A DNA stretch of 64,000 nt, taken from Dacryopinax spathularia (taxonomy: Eukaryota > Basidiomycota > Dacrymycetes > Dacrymycetales > Dacrymycetaceae). Of this stretch, positions 12,021 to 22,728 are shown piece after piece. A program made the translations under genes and the position numbers. Position 1 is the stretch's first letter. Each line of letters begins with the position of its first letter. The stretch spans positions 1,054,001 through 1,118,000 of the forward strand of contig JBBPFI010000004.1 in NCBI GenBank assembly GCA_037974965.1. Reading direction: 5' to 3'. The notes under the pieces were generated by a model, which was not told the DNA's origin, ran no database searches, and was given only the letters and a program-made list of their open reading frames with translations.

Positions 12021-12736
12021 TGTGAGGGCACACCACAATAACAAGGCTACTGCGGGTGAACAGAGAGGCGGGGTAGCGTCCAGAGAGAGTACAAGGGGTC
12101 GTTTAGGGATGACAGAGAGTGTATTGGATCGAGTGCCTAGGTAGTTACAATGGTGGAATTTCCCCAGAGACCGGATCTAAGGGGATAGAGGCCCTAAAGG
12201 CTCTATATTTATACCCGGGAGCCCTAAAGGCTATCCCTTGCTACGGGAGGTTCTGGAAGACCTCAGAAAGCGTCAGAACACGTCAGAATGTGTCAGAAGA
12301 CGTCAGAATGACTAGGGAATGAGTAAGGGATGAGTATAGCACAGCAGTACAGTCATCGCGTGTCAGGATGACTCCATGGCAGTGCATGGCAGTGCGTGGT
12401 GTCATGGCAGTGCATACTCAAACCTGTGCGTATGCCCGGGCCCATGGCTGTGGGTCCTGTAGCTGGTCCCTGGGCGCTTAGAATCGATAGGAAGCCCTTG
12501 GAAGGTGGTGGGGTTAAGGTGGCAATCCGCCGATGGCGGCAATAAGGGCATGAGCGGCACGTCCCTGACTGGTGGCACGTCTGGCCATTGACTAGGCTTC
12601 TGGGCAGCACCGGCATTAGTCCTATCACCGGTGATCGGTGGAGATAGGTGATAGAAGCTCTTGCTGGGTGGCTATGGGCATGCGGTCGTGATCGGGAGTC
12701 CAGGCTTTAGGGTCGAAAAAGGTACGTCCCCTGACA
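12021..12736 (-). repeat. 3' LTR of the chromovirus
   Basis: 716 bp, TG...CA ends, essentially identical to the copy at 18539-19254. It contains a TATA-like segment (CTATATTTATA) near 12207. Internally there are short direct repeats around GTCAGAA (12270-12310) and around CATGGCAGTGC (12374-12415). Confidence 0.95.
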
Positions 12737-12753
12737 TCACCCCCCCTTCAAGG
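12737..12753 (-). other. Polypurine tract of the chromovirus
   Basis: On the minus strand a run TTGAAGGGGGGGTGA abuts the 3' LTR, the expected position of the plus-strand priming site in LTR retrotransposons. Confidence 0.7.
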
Positions 12754-13445
12754 TGCGATGCCCCAGAGCATGTGGTTGTGGGTGGCAGTGTTGACAGTAC
12801 AGTCATTGATGGTGTCTCGGTTGGTTGGGGGCTCCTGTGTCTCTTCCGTTCGACCATCATGGACCCAGGTACGGTTTATTGGCAATACGATGACTTTGCT
12901 GACCTTGAGCCTAGTGATCTCGTCCTTAAGGTGGAAGGCGCGTGGGGATGTGGTGTTGGAGGAGCTCCCAGCAACGCCGTGGGTTCAGGTTGTGGTGGGA
13001 CGGTTTCTGGTCAGGGGAGAGACGCAGGTGGGGTTGGAGCGGTGTCGATGCTGTGTGGTGGAATGGCGGGAGTGCGTGCGGTTGCCAGAGTGGCCAAGCT
13101 GCCTTTTCTGTTGCCTGCGGGACCCGTGGAGCGAGTGCGGGCCATTTCGTGCTGAGTACGCCATCCTGTCATTGGCGGTAACCGTTTCTAATATCATGAT
13201 AGCTTTCTGGCCAGCTTTGGAGGGCAGGCCCCAAAAATCCATCGTCGGATACCGAAGCGTTGGAAGCGAGTGGAGGATATTGATGGGAATCGGCTTCGTC
13301 CTGGCATGGAGTGGGCTGTGAGGTGGTTTCTGGAAGATGGGAGGTTGGTATGGGCATGGGAGAAGTGCTTGAGTTGTCGTCTGCAATGTCGGCAATGTAT
13401 TCGTGTAGATGGCTTTTCTTGTTGCTTGTTTTGCCTTTTGGACGA

Positions 13446-16400
13446 TTACTGGTGTTGTTGAGCACGCCCTTCGGTCCAACTGAAGAGAACCTTTGGTGAG
13501 GGAGTTGTGTAGTTCTCCAGTTGTTGAAATGGAAGTCGTTGGAACGTGAGTGCCGAAATCCGTCCAGGTGCAGACGGGTGTTTGGTGTGGAAGTCGCGGA
13601 TAGCCTTGGGTGCATCTTCACGGAGTTGTGCTTCGGGTTCCCAAGTGCGTTCAGAGTTTGGGTAGCCCTTCCACTTGACCAGATATTCCAACTTGCCACG
13701 GCGGAGACGGCTGTCATCGATACGTTCAAGTTCCCATTGTGGAACTCCATCTTGGACTACAGCAGGGGGTGGTCGCTTCTCTTGAGGGCGGCCAGGGAGA
13801 TCACTTTCCTGGTAGCGACGCAGTTTGCTGACATGGAAGACAGGGTGAATAAGGAAACTGCTGGGGAGTTTGAGTCGATACGCATTATTGTTGATCTTTT
13901 CGAGGATCTCGAAGGGTCCGAACCATTTGTCATCCAGTTTCTTGGCCGGTCTTGTTGTCTTGATATTGTGCGAGTCTAGCCAGACTTTGTCTCCAGGTTG
14001 GTAGTTAGGTGTTTGGCCATGGTGGAGATCATAGAAGCGTGCCATGTCCTCGGATGCTTGCTTCAGGGCAGCCGTGCATTCCTCTTGTAGCTTGTTCATG
14101 CGGGTGAGGAAATCATTGACTCCTTCAATGGGAGAGTCACGGATGGGTTCAGTACCCATGCGGGGATTTTGTCCGGTGTTGGCCATAAAGGGTGACATGC
14201 GCGTAGAGGCTTGAACACGGTTGTTGTATGCAAACTCAGCAAGAGGGAGCCAGTCAACCCAATCATCCTGCCGATAATTGACAAACAGGCGTAGGTACTG
14301 CTCAATCTCCTGGTTGATGCGTTCCGTTTGACCATCAGTCTGTGGGTGGTAGGCGCTAGAGGCGGAAGTCTTGATATCCAAGAGGCGATTGAGTTCTCTC
14401 ATGAAGGCTGACACATACTGTGTTCCTCGATCACTGATGATTTCTTCTGGGAGTCCATGATGTCTCCAAACATTGTCACGGAAGAGTCGAGCGATGCCCA
14501 AGGAGGACACTTCATTCTGGGTTGGTGCAAAGTGTGCTTGCTTGGTGAGCCGGTCCACGGCAACAAAGATGGCATCATGTCCATTTGATGGTGGAAGGGA
14601 GGTAATCAGGTCTGTAGTTACGCATTGCCAGCGTCGGGTGGGGATTCGGTTTGGCATAAGTTGCCCAGTAGGAGCTTGAGGGTACACCTTGGTGCGGTTA
14701 CAGGCATGGCACGTCGTCACATAACGCCCAATGAATCGGCTGATATTAGGCCACCAGTAGTTTCTTGAGACCGGTTCGAGTGTCTTCCATCGACCTGGAT
14801 GTCCTGCCACAGGTGTGTCGTGATGAAGTCGTACAATCTTTGTTCGGAGTGCATCGTTTTTGGGCACGTAAACCTTTCCTCGGAATAGGATAAGGCCAGA
14901 TTCTTCTGCCCATTCAGAGCCAATAAGGCGACTAGTGCCAGCAGCCTTCATTTCTTCAATCGCTTTGACCACAGCTTCATCTTGGTCCTTGCAATTCCGT
15001 ATTTCTCGCAGGAGATCTCGTTCAGCACCAGTGATAAGGGCGTGTCCACGTTGTGCTGCAGCAATCTTGAACCAGTGTGGACGAAGCAAAATTTGATCGG
15101 TGTTATCGTTCTCCCCCCTCTTATGGTCCGCTCGTCTCGAGAGGGCATCGGGTTTACCGCTTTGTTTGCCAGCACGATGGACCAGAACAAAGTCAAATCG
15201 GGAGAGGAAGAGTGACCAGCGTGCTTGGCGTCGAGTCAGCTTCTGAGCAGTCTGGAAGTACTTGAGATTTTGATGGTCGGTGTAGATCTCAAACTGGTGT
15301 TTGGCTCCTTCCAGGAAGTGACGCCATTCTTCAAGCGCTCGGATGATTGCCAGTAGTTCTTTGTCATGGATGTCGTAATTTCGTTCTGTTTCAGAGAGGC
15401 TCTTGGACATGAATGCGACGGGGTGCCATTTGCCATCCTCCCCCAGTTGAGAGAGTTCGGCTCCAGTGGCATAGTCAGAGCTGTCTGCCTCTACTCGGAA
15501 GGGTTTATCTTCATTTGGAAAGGCAAGCACGGGGTGTGAGGTGATGGCTTCCTTCAGGTGCTCGAATGCAGTTTGCTGATCGGAGCCCCATGTGAAAGGA
15601 GTCTCTTTTCGGGTGAGGTCGTGGAGTGGCCGGGCAATGGTGGAGAAATCTTTGATAAAGCGGCGGTAGAAGTTACAGAAACCAATGAAAGATTGGACTT
15701 CTGTCAGGTTGGTAGGGGTTGGCCATTTCAAGACGCCCTCCACTTTCACAGGATCCATGGCGACAGTGCCCCTCCCAATGATGAGACCAAGGTACTCAAT
15801 GGTCTCCTTATGGAATTCACATTTGGCTGGGCGAAGGTAGAGCTTGTGTTGACGGAGAAGTTCCAAGACTTGCAGGACTGTCTGGCGGTGGTCTTCAAGG
15901 TTGTCCGAAAAGATCAGGATGTCATCCAGATAGATGACCACACGTCCGGCATCGATGAGGTCCCGAAAGATGTCATTCATCATGGTCTGGAAGGTGCTCG
16001 GACTGTTGGTAAGGCCAAAGAACATGACTAGAGGTTCGAACAAGCCACGGTTGGTACGGAAGGCTGCCTTCCACTCGTCGCCCTCTTTGATACGTATGTT
16101 GTTGTAGCCCCAGCGAATATCCAACTTGGTGAACCATTGAGCATGACGTAGTTGGTTAACAAGGTCAGAGATAAGCGGAATTGGATAGCGATTCTTGATA
16201 GTCATCTCGTTGAGCTTGCGGTAGTCTTGGACAAGGCGTAAACGGCCATCTTTCTTCTTGACAAAAAATACAGGAGCTGCCATGGGGGACTTGGATGGGC
16301 GAATACGTCCAGAGGCCAGGTTCTCCTTCAGGAATTCATCAAGCTCCTTCTGCTCATCTAAAGAGAGCGGATAGACTCGGGAGCCCTTTGGTTCTGAACC

Positions 16401-17336
16401 CGGTTTCAGTTCGATGGCATGGTCCCATGGTCGGTGTTGAGGCAGTTCGTCGAATGAATCTTTGGAGAACACGTCCCGATAGTGGTGGTATTCCGGTGGA
16501 ACCAATGCTTCAAAACTTTCTTCCTGTTGATGACGCTTGGCTTCTTCAGCTGCCAGTCGTGTGGATGCAGTTTCGGTGGCCCGGATGGTGGGACCAGTTG
16601 GCGGGAGCCAGGCAACCAGAATGCGATCAGTAGGCTTCAACTCATCCACAGCAGGTTGGGCCTGGTCCTCGGACTCGGTGGTATCCATGGCGAAGACAGC
16701 AAGAGGTACAGGGATTTGAGTGATCTTGTTGGGAGGTATGTTGGCCGGGTTGGTGGTACGGGCAGTGCACCGGGGTGGGCAGCGCGACATCTTCACTTCA
16801 CCAGTGACCCAGTTGATTTCGGGATTGTGAAGTCGAAGCCAGGTATGGCCAACAATGACGGTCCGTCGACCCAGGCTGGTGACTTGGAATGTGGTGCGTT
16901 CGGTGTGGTCCCTGAACTTCATGATGAGGTCTACTTCTTCACGAATCGAACCTCCCTCATTCAGTGTCCCATCGATATTGTATACAGGGATGGCGCGTGG
17001 GAGTCGTTTTGTGGTTAGGTTTCGGTACTTAACATATTCGGAGTCGATGAACATGCCAGTAGCACCTGAGTCAAGGAGTGCAGTGGTGGTGAAGGATTCG
17101 CCAGAGTCCAGTGCTTGCAAGCCCAGAGAGAGTTCCGTGGAGTTGAGCGGTGAGACCGAGCGAATATAGATCTTGGGTGGTAAGGGTGTTTCAGGAATGG
17201 GAATGGATTGGGTGGACACGGTTGCAGGCTTAGGCGAGGGCATAATGGCATAGTCATTGTCATTTACATCCAACTCGGCTAAAACAGCAAAGCGATTGGT
17301 CGAGGGCAATGTGTCCCGTTTGGTCGACCGTTTCAA
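13446..17336 (-). CDS. pol: Chromovirus Pol polyprotein
   Basis: Open frame of about 1296 residues. Domains in order are an aspartic protease (LLDSGATG), reverse transcriptase (YLDDILIFS), RNase H, an integrase with an HHCC zinc region and DDE core, and a C-terminal chromodomain (YLVKWKGYPNSERTWEP), which in this group directs integration by reading chromatin marks. The frame overlaps the last bases of gag in a different frame, the arrangement this family is known to express by recoding. It looks whole. Confidence 0.95.
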   Translation of the reverse strand: MKRSTKRDTLPSTNRFAVLAELDVNDNDYAIMPSPKPATVSTQSIPIPETPLPPKIYIRSVSPLNSTELSLGLQALDSGESFTTTALLDSGATGMFIDSEYVKYRNLTTKRLPRAIPVYNIDGTLNEGGSIREEVDLIMKFRDHTERTTFQVTSLGRRTVIVGHTWLRLHNPEINWVTGEVKMSRCPPRCTARTTNPANIPPNKITQIPVPLAVFAMDTTESEDQAQPAVDELKPTDRILVAWLPPTGPTIRATETASTRLAAEEAKRHQQEESFEALVPPEYHHYRDVFSKDSFDELPQHRPWDHAIELKPGSEPKGSRVYPLSLDEQKELDEFLKENLASGRIRPSKSPMAAPVFFVKKKDGRLRLVQDYRKLNEMTIKNRYPIPLISDLVNQLRHAQWFTKLDIRWGYNNIRIKEGDEWKAAFRTNRGLFEPLVMFFGLTNSPSTFQTMMNDIFRDLIDAGRVVIYLDDILIFSDNLEDHRQTVLQVLELLRQHKLYLRPAKCEFHKETIEYLGLIIGRGTVAMDPVKVEGVLKWPTPTNLTEVQSFIGFCNFYRRFIKDFSTIARPLHDLTRKETPFTWGSDQQTAFEHLKEAITSHPVLAFPNEDKPFRVEADSSDYATGAELSQLGEDGKWHPVAFMSKSLSETERNYDIHDKELLAIIRALEEWRHFLEGAKHQFEIYTDHQNLKYFQTAQKLTRRQARWSLFLSRFDFVLVHRAGKQSGKPDALSRRADHKRGENDNTDQILLRPHWFKIAAAQRGHALITGAERDLLREIRNCKDQDEAVVKAIEEMKAAGTSRLIGSEWAEESGLILFRGKVYVPKNDALRTKIVRLHHDTPVAGHPGRWKTLEPVSRNYWWPNISRFIGRYVTTCHACNRTKVYPQAPTGQLMPNRIPTRRWQCVTTDLITSLPPSNGHDAIFVAVDRLTKQAHFAPTQNEVSSLGIARLFRDNVWRHHGLPEEIISDRGTQYVSAFMRELNRLLDIKTSASSAYHPQTDGQTERINQEIEQYLRLFVNYRQDDWVDWLPLAEFAYNNRVQASTRMSPFMANTGQNPRMGTEPIRDSPIEGVNDFLTRMNKLQEECTAALKQASEDMARFYDLHHGQTPNYQPGDKVWLDSHNIKTTRPAKKLDDKWFGPFEILEKINNNAYRLKLPSSFLIHPVFHVSKLRRYQESDLPGRPQEKRPPPAVVQDGVPQWELERIDDSRLRRGKLEYLVKWKGYPNSERTWEPEAQLREDAPKAIRDFHTKHPSAPGRISALTFQRLPFQQLENYTTPSPKVLFSWTEGRAQQHQ

Positions 17337-18460
17337 AAATCCTCCTTGGGTGATTCTTCGGTTGCCTTAGGTGGAGCTGGGAGCGCTTTGTTGGAAGAGA
17401 GCAATTTGCCAATCTCTTCTCTCAGGATCGCTCTCACACCATCGGCATTCAAAGGTGTGGTATCGGTTGTCGCAGTGTCGGTCGCACGAATGCGGGCTTT
17501 CTTGGGCTCTGGGCATTCACGGGCAATATGTCCAGGTTGGCCACAGTTGTAGCAGGTGATCTTGCGCCCAGTACGACGGTTGGAATCAATGTCCATGGGT
17601 TCACCAGGGTGCAGGGCTGGTGTGGTGGTCGTAGCCGAAGTAGATGAACGTGCGGTGGTGCTTGTGGTAGTCTGTCGGACATATCGGGTGTTGTTGTTGG
17701 AGGATGGCCGGCGTGCATCTAGCTTACGCTGCTGTCGATCAAAGCGAAGGGCATAGTCATACCATGCCTGCAGTTTCGTTGGCATTTCTGGCAGTGCATA
17801 GATCTTGCTGACAAGCGCGCTGTTGAGGCCGCGTTCGAATTTCTCCATCAGAGCAGTATCGTTATACTGAGTGCGTGTGGCTAGCTCTTGAAATGCGGAT
17901 ACGTATTCATCAGCCGTCTTCTGCCCTTGCTTGAGTTGATCCATCTTGAAGCGTGCGGAGCCTTCAGGGTCGGGGTCCATGAATGTGAGACGGAAGAGTT
18001 TCTCAAACTCATTCCATGTGGTGAAGGACAGTGCAGCCGGTTTATCGGGATCATCGGTGTTAGCAACTAGGCGGTCTGCCCATGTGCCAGCAATCCCTCC
18101 TTTCATGTAGGACAAGGCAAAGATGATGCATTCATTGGCGGTCGGGAAGTCCAATGGACGGGCAAAGAAGTTGATGCGGAGTTGGCGTAGAAAGGTGTCG
18201 GCTTTGGCACGCGTGCCATCGAAAATATCGGGTGGTGCCACAGGGGTGTTACGACGGGGCATGACTTCGAGCTGTGCAATCCTAGCTTGCAATGCCTTGA
18301 GCTCGTCGGTCAGTTGTTCCTCCACAGTCTTGACGCGAGGTTCCTGCGTAGTGGTCGTATTGTTGACAGTTGGGGCTGCCTCACTGGCTGCCGCCGCAGA
18401 GACTTGAGGACCCACATCACCCATCACCATGGGGATTCCTGGGACTGTAGGGTACGCCAT
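17333..18460 (-). CDS. gag: Chromovirus Gag
   Basis: Frame of 375 residues from an ATG shortly inside the 5' LTR. A retrotransposon gag capsid-type region occupies about residues 70-250. A single CCHC zinc knuckle (CYNCGQPGHIARECP) lies near residue 315. An N-terminal coiled-coil-like segment precedes the capsid region. It looks whole. Confidence 0.93.
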   Translation of the reverse strand: MAYPTVPGIPMVMGDVGPQVSAAAASEAAPTVNNTTTTQEPRVKTVEEQLTDELKALQARIAQLEVMPRRNTPVAPPDIFDGTRAKADTFLRQLRINFFARPLDFPTANECIIFALSYMKGGIAGTWADRLVANTDDPDKPAALSFTTWNEFEKLFRLTFMDPDPEGSARFKMDQLKQGQKTADEYVSAFQELATRTQYNDTALMEKFERGLNSALVSKIYALPEMPTKLQAWYDYALRFDRQQRKLDARRPSSNNNTRYVRQTTTSTTARSSTSATTTTPALHPGEPMDIDSNRRTGRKITCYNCGQPGHIARECPEPKKARIRATDTATTDTTPLNADGVRAILREEIGKLLSSNKALPAPPKATEESPKEDF

Positions 18461-18538
18461 AGAGGTGTAGAGTAAAGCTCAGAGGTAGGAGTAGAGTAGG
18501 GAATAGCAGTAGGGTTGTTGTCGGCAGATCCGGTCTTC

Positions 18539-19254
18539 TGTGAGGGCACACCACAATAACAAGGCTACTGCGGGTGAACAGAGAGACGGGGTAGCGTCCA
18601 GAGAGAGTACAAGGGGTCGTTTAGGGATGACAGAGAGTGTATTGGATCGAGTGCCTAGGTAGTTACAATGGTGGAATTTCCCCAGAGACCGGATCTAAGG
18701 GGATAGAGGCCCTAAAGGCTCTATATTTATACCCGGGAGCCCTAAAGGCTATCCCTTGCTACGGGAGGTTCTGGAAGACCTCAGAAAGCGTCAGAACACG
18801 TCAGAATGTGTCAGAAGACGTCAGAATGACTAGGGAATGAGTAAGGGATGAGTATAGCACAGCAGTACAGTCATCGCGTGTCAGGATGACTCCATGGCAG
18901 TGCATGGCAGTGCGTGGTGTCATGGCAGTGCATACTCAAACCTGTGCGTATGCCCGGGCCCATGGCTGTGGGTCCTGTAGCTGGTCCCTGGGCGCTTAGA
19001 ATCGATAGGAAGCCCTTGGAAGGTGGTGGGGTTAAGGTGGCAATCCGCCGATGGCGGCAATAAGGGCATGAGCGGCACGTCCCTGACTGGTGGCACGTCT
19101 GGCCATTGACTAGGCTTCTGGGCAGCACCGGCATTAGTCCTATCACCGGTGATCGGTGGAGATAGGTGATAGAAGCTCTTGCTGGGTGGCTATGGGCATG
19201 CGGTCGTGATCGGGAGTCCAGGCTTTAGGGTCGAAAAAGGTACGTCCCCTGACA
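18539..19254 (-). repeat. 5' LTR of the chromovirus
   Basis: 716 bp with TG...CA ends. It is upstream of gag in the element's orientation and is followed on its outer side by the TCTCC target duplication at 19255-19259. Confidence 0.95.
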
Positions 19255-20717
19255 TCTCCTTCTTTTTCCTTCTCAGCGAGCTCATATAGACCGTCGGCTA
19301 CCCCATAGCAGTAGTTGCTGTGATTGGGTCAGGACATGGACGCCAAAGTGCAGTCTTTTCTCACTTCTTCTGCGTCCTTCCTTTTGCTGCCTTGTTTTGC
19401 GCACTCCACATAAGCACGAGATTATACACCTGTAGGAACAAGGTTCAGCAAATGACGCGTACAGCAAGGATGTGCGTACCATCTCAAACGCATACGCAGC
19501 CGCAACAGTATGCTCTGCAATACCATAGAACGTCCGATCAACCCTGTCTCCCATGGCCTCACTGTAGCTCTCGCAGTCGAAAAATAGGGTTACGGCAGAA
19601 GAGACGATGCGGCTCCAAGTATGTAGGATGACACTGTTACCGGTCGTGCTGCGAATCGTGACCGTGGACTGACCCGCTCTGCACATAGTCAGTACAAACG
19701 CCTATCAGCTTAGCAATAAAGGGAAGGCTACCTCTTAAGCCTGTCCTCGTCCTTTTCCGAAGCTAGCAGGTCTGCCTGATTCACACTGGCAAGCGGATGT
19801 TTTTAGATCAAGCGTGCCACCGTCTCGGTGCAGACAACATACTTATGCTGCGCCATAAGCTTCGCCGCCAGCCGCATAGCAGCCTTGGCCTCCGCCTCTC
19901 CGGTCCCTTCGTGCGTGCCCAACGCAAGAGCCTTCTTGATCCTGCCCAGGACGGCTTCATCTACACCGACCACTTCTTGCTATCAGTCTCGGCAGTCTCG
20001 GCAGTGGGGAGGGAAGAACTCACAGCTGTTCTGAGGTTCTCCTTCTGGCGGAGCGTCCGTCGCAAGGCTGATAACCTCAGCTTTAGTGGCGACTTTGACC
20101 TGTGCAGCCTTCTCCTCCTTGTCCTTCAATTTCCTCCTCCGCTTCCTCCTATTCCCTCCGGACTCCGCTTTTACCTTCGGAACATAGTCATCTTCAGACG
20201 AAGATCCACCAGACTCCATGAGGTCGTCCAACGAATCCTGCGATCTCGAAAACGCCGTCGTACTGCATAAGAGATCCATTTCGTCATCGCTCAAAACCTC
20301 AACCTTCAACTTCTTGCGACGCCGGCGAAGGGGTTGGCTAGGCGAAAGCCGCTTCTCAAACATAGTCTTTGAGTCTGATCTTGTCGGTAGACGTGCGACA
20401 GTGTAAGGAGCGAAGGAGCGGTTCAAGCCCTCAACAGCCCGCGACGAAGAACGTCGCCCCCGCGCGCGTCATCCCCGTCCCAAAATTTACTTCGTCGCAA
20501 CGGTGGTTTGTGGCGACTTCCTACCGGGACGCGTCAAAGCCTGACAGCGGTCTGATCCGGTTGCGGACTTACATAATCTCCTCGTCCGAAATGCTCGATG
20601 ACTCGATGCAGCATCATCCTCTCCCAAATATACAGCAATAAGAATACACATTACCCATACCTGAACGATACAAGATCTCTCACCCAACTTCCCCTAACAA
20701 GACGGAAAGAGAAGCGA

Positions 20718-22728
20718 CTACCGCACCCAACCATCAACAACCTTAGGCCCATACAGCCTCCCCAGCAAATCCCTCCCACCTCCCGCGCGAGGCAATATAC
20801 CGAGCTCAACCTTGATGGGCTTTTCGCCTCCTTGGGAAGGTGGTGGTGGTGCGGCACGCTGTTGGGCTGCGAGCCGTTCTTCGCGCGCTTTCCAGGCGGA
20901 GCGGATGCGCGGCGCTATTCGGATTAGCTGGATCGCAGATGGATGATCAGTTTCCGGAAATATACAGGTCGCGGGGGAAGGAGCGCGTAGGGTCTCTCCG
21001 GGAAGGGGGTTAGGGGTGGAAGTGAGTCAAAGGAGAAGATGGAGAATTTAAGAAAGTATGGGGTTGAAGAAGATGGAACGCACCTCGTCCTTCCCCACCC
21101 CGTCCCTTATACTCTCCAACACCTTCTCAACAACACTCACATGGTTCGCATGCGGCTTATCGTCCCTAAACCGCATGACCCTCCACCTCTCTTCTCCCGC
21201 CTCCCAAGCGACCTCCACAATCCGGCCATTCCATTCCTCTCCCTCCTGCTTCCAGCGCTCCCACTCTCCGTCCGAAAGGGCAAGGAGGTCGAAGAATGCG
21301 TACTGTTCGCCTCCGAGCCAGGTGTAGAGCGCGAAGGTCGGTTTGGCCGAGAGGTCCGGCTGAGAGGGTGCGGAGGGCGAAGGCGGGAAATGGAGCAGGA
21401 GGAGAAGGTCGATCGAGTTTTCTTCCGAGGGCTTCCATTTTAGGAGTTTGGGGTCGGTGCCGGATGTGTATGGGGTGGGGACGGGGGTGAAGATTAGCCC
21501 GTCGGAGCCGTGCTGGAGTTTGGGAAGGTCGGAGAGGACGGTGGCGACGTGGTATGAGGGGCGCATGTCTTTCACTGCTATTCTGGAGAGCGGGTCAGCT
21601 CTCTCCCTCTCTCTCTCTGTCTCTCTCCTCTCCTGCGGGTGGGAGCGGATGAAGACGGAGGATGAGTGGGGGAGGACGTACTGGAACGGCAACCCCGACG
21701 AGATCTGCGGAAACTTGCGCAACATCGCATCGAACGGCTTATACACCAAGTCACGTATCCTCTACACCGCCAACACAATCCACAATCCACATCAGTACTC
21801 ATGTGCCCGGTCTGGGAGTTTGAGCGGAGGAGGGAGGGAGGGTGACGCACCCCATAACGTTTCGTCAACGGCCGATCCATGATATTCTGTCCATCCGCGA
21901 GCAGACAATCGAATATCAACAGCCTGAGCGTTTTCTGCCCAAACGCATCAGTATCAACAGCATCTTCTCCTCTCCCCCTCGCCTTCCAACGGACGGAGGG
22001 AAGGGGAGGAGCGAGAGAGTGAAGGGGAGAGGAGACTTACGCTACCCGTGCGCGGATCTGTGTCCTCTACGAGCTCGCAGTCGAGCAATGTGTCACGGAG
22101 GTTGTCCATCGGGTTCTCCCAGTGGGGGAAAACGAGCCCGTCTTGCTCATAGTATTTGTTATGTCTGTCGATCTACATCGGATCAGCACAACTCGTCAGC
22201 ACGCACGCATGCACGGGGCCCAGGCAGTTGGGGCAAGAGGGGAAGGGGGCGGCTGACGTACGAGGTAGACTTCTTGTCGCCTGAACCGGGGGTTGATCAC
22301 GATCAGCAAGAGGACTCGGATGCCGTCGGATTTCTCGCAGACCCAGTAACTGCCGCGTTGGCATCATGATCAGCTTTGAGGGGAAGGGGAGAAGGGAAGA
22401 AGGGGGCGTACTCTTCGTTCTCGAGCACGGAGAGATGATGCGTTCCAAAGCTGACCGGTTGGCTGCCCGGAAACCTTCATCCCGGCGCACGGCAGGATCA
22501 TAACCCCAAGTAGGCGGTAGGCAAAGCGAGCGAAGATGAATGCCCGAGCAGAGCAAGAAAAAAGCAGAAAGCACCCGCGTGAGTTCCCCCCAGGGGACAA
22601 GGGAAAGAGCAAGGGACGCACTTCTGCCCCTGTAAATTGCACAAAAAAGCAACGTGCTGCCTTAGCACACCCTCAATTTCCGGGTCGAGAGGCGCGCCGG
22701 GTATAGCGGGTGCTGATGATGGTGCCAT
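20718..22728 (-). CDS. CEG1: mRNA-capping guanylyltransferase
   Basis: Eight exons (22728-22622, 22474-22412, 22349-22262, 22172-22041, 21934-21851, 21761-21682, 21582-21084, 20927-20718), all phase-consistent, give 420 residues. The enzyme transfers GMP from GTP to the 5' diphosphate end of nascent RNA, in the nucleus on RNA polymerase II. The N-terminus carries FPGSQPVSF. The nucleotidyltransferase lysine is Lys63 in EKSDGIR (motif I). LLDCELVED is motif III, DGLIFTPV motif IV and LLKWKP motif V. VMRFRDDKPHANH in the C-terminal OB fold is motif VI. Length is normal for fungal alpha subunits, which lack the triphosphatase domain found in animals. It lies head-to-tail upstream of the split DUF2786 gene, with 354 bp between them. 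Confidence 0.95.

Larger units (their letters stand above)
12021..19254 (-). mobile_element. Ty3/gypsy chromovirus LTR retrotransposon, looks whole and young
   Basis: 7234-bp element, coding strand minus. It has two direct 716-bp LTRs starting TG and ending CA, differing at about one base. Identical 5-bp target duplications TCTCC flank it (12016-12020 and 19255-19259). A polypurine tract lies next to the left LTR, which is the 3' LTR of the element. Parts in order are gag with a zinc knuckle, protease, reverse transcriptase, RNase H, zinc-binding integrase and a C-terminal chromodomain, the mark of chromoviruses. It looks whole. Near-identical LTRs mean a recent insertion. I could not identify a standard TGG-type primer-binding site next to the 5' LTR. 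Confidence 0.97.
10466..20363 (-). pseudogene. DUF2786/DUF7168 protein gene split by a retrotransposon
   Basis: Host gene on the minus strand. Exons: 20363-20024, 19972-19843, 19785-19732, 19678-19480, 19429-19365, then 19317-19255 continuing at 12015-10773 on the far side of the insertion, and 10714-10466. Apart from the insertion, phase is kept throughout (about 780 residues). An N-terminal basic/acidic region is followed by the DUF2786 helix pair (RIKKALALGTHEGTGEAEAK, then NVNQADLLA). The DUF7168 domain follows: STTGNSV, FFDCESYSE, FYGIAEHTVAAAYAFEM, then NNYCYGVADGL. The family C-terminus is present (YKQGMEDAKKIDLKQKRI). Between these lies a long acidic Asp/Glu run and four to five 25-residue repeats of the type KKTRAAVIIEEEKEE. 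The function of this family is unknown. The chromovirus at 12021-19254 sits in the sixth exon in the same orientation, so a full-length product is unlikely. Confidence 0.85.
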
